Assembly (NCBI GenBank): GCA_027627225.1
Contig: CM051027.1
Coordinates: 83,701,951-83,765,950 of the forward strand
DNA from: Congeria kusceri
Lineage: Eukaryota > Mollusca > Bivalvia > Myida > Dreissenidae
Direction of reading: 5' to 3'
Length of the DNA stretch: 64,000 nucleotides
The notes beneath the pieces were generated by a model that did not search any database, was not told the origin of the DNA, and was given only the letters and a program-made list of their open reading frames with translations. A program made the translations under genes and the position numbers. Positions 63,481 through 64,000 of this stretch are shown piece by piece. Each line of letters starts with the position of its first letter. The stretch's first letter is position 1.

Positions 63481-63718
63481 AGGCCTGTCATGGGAAAACC
63501 AGGCTTAATGCAAGTGCGTCAAATGTTGTCCCGGATTATCCTGTGGTGACTGCACAGGCTAATCCGGGAGGGCACTTTCTGCCTACAGTGGATTTAGGTT
63601 TAGAAGGGACTTTCTTGAAACAGAAAATATCATAAAAGCGGAAAGTGTTGTCCTGGATTAGCCTGTGCTGACTGCACAGGCTAATCCGGGACGACACTTT
63701 ACGCACATACATTAAGCA
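63480..63718. mobile_element. palindromic MITE-like element, copy 8
   Basis: Left end GAGGCCTGTCATGGGAAAAC. Both inner hairpins and the middle are present; the right outer arm stops after CATACATTAAGC. Another copy seems to begin at 63992 (GAGGCGCGT) and is cut by the window edge. Confidence 0.88.
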
Positions 63719-64000
63719 TTTAAAAATTGATGTTCTTTGACATCTGAAAAGGACGTGGTTCAGAGGGTACTCCCAACTTTGTGTTAACTGACACAAGCCT
63801 ACCAAAATTTCCTTGCAAGACATACTTCTCAACAACTTGGACCATATTAGTTTGTTGTTATATTGACCACTCCAGTATTAGACATCAAGTATATGCAGTC
63901 GTTTTCAGCTGTCTTAGACCCTGCTACAACTCCTCCTATGTTCAAACAACATTTATCTGTATCTGGCTGGAGTTTTAGTATAAACCTATTTGAGGCGCGT

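Overview
This window is eukaryotic, AT-rich and very repeat-dense. It holds one recognisable protein-coding gene, spread over more than 58 kb on the minus strand. The gene is a clear EPS8 homologue (epidermal growth factor receptor kinase substrate 8: actin capping and bundling, Abi1/Sos1/Rac scaffold). The transposon content points to a bivalve mollusc: a tRNA-derived SINE ending in a GTTT-rich tail, elements ending in GTGGGGGTATAA hairpins, a GGTGAGC-ended element, and a palindromic element built on GGATTAGCCTGTGC. I recall that palindrome as abundant in dreissenid mussels, but that species-level guess is memory-based and not tested.

Gene layout, read right to left on the minus strand: 21 coding exons from 60917 down to 2440. 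All have GT-AG borders, all phases join, and the open reading frame is 1104 codons plus stop. The 5' end (start codon and promoter) is missing: the first recognised exon begins mid-codon, so more exons lie upstream, probably beyond 64000. Domain order is: PTB domain (exons at 57449-56433, 55812 and 54961); a proline-rich IPPPPR linker (54019); a large lineage-specific exon rich in basic clusters (52185); the conserved EPS8 middle helical region (46480 to 42721); a mixed-charge 9-residue repeat exon (38144); an SH3 domain (35847, 29463, 28523); a proline-rich linker (17203, 4113, 3448); and the C-terminal SAM-like actin-binding region (3448, 2980, 2440).

The introns are packed with repeats. 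These include at least eight copies of a ~240-bp palindromic MITE-like family, four tRNA-headed SINEs all in the same orientation as the gene, long elements built of repeated GACCTTGACC or GGCCATAACTCTGTC modules, and tandem arrays with unit lengths of 20, 37, 45, 52-54, 62, 63 and 90 bp.

The most unusual observation is that three tandem arrays start exactly at exon borders of this gene and carry the splice site in the repeat unit. A 63-bp array copies the last 36 nt of an exon plus its splice donor. A 62-bp array of about 42 units copies 14 nt of exon end plus the donor. A 20-bp array of about 24 units repeats the acceptor. They look like splice-site minisatellites and could generate, or require suppression of, a ladder of alternative splice choices. 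No second gene, non-coding RNA gene or CRISPR array could be supported.
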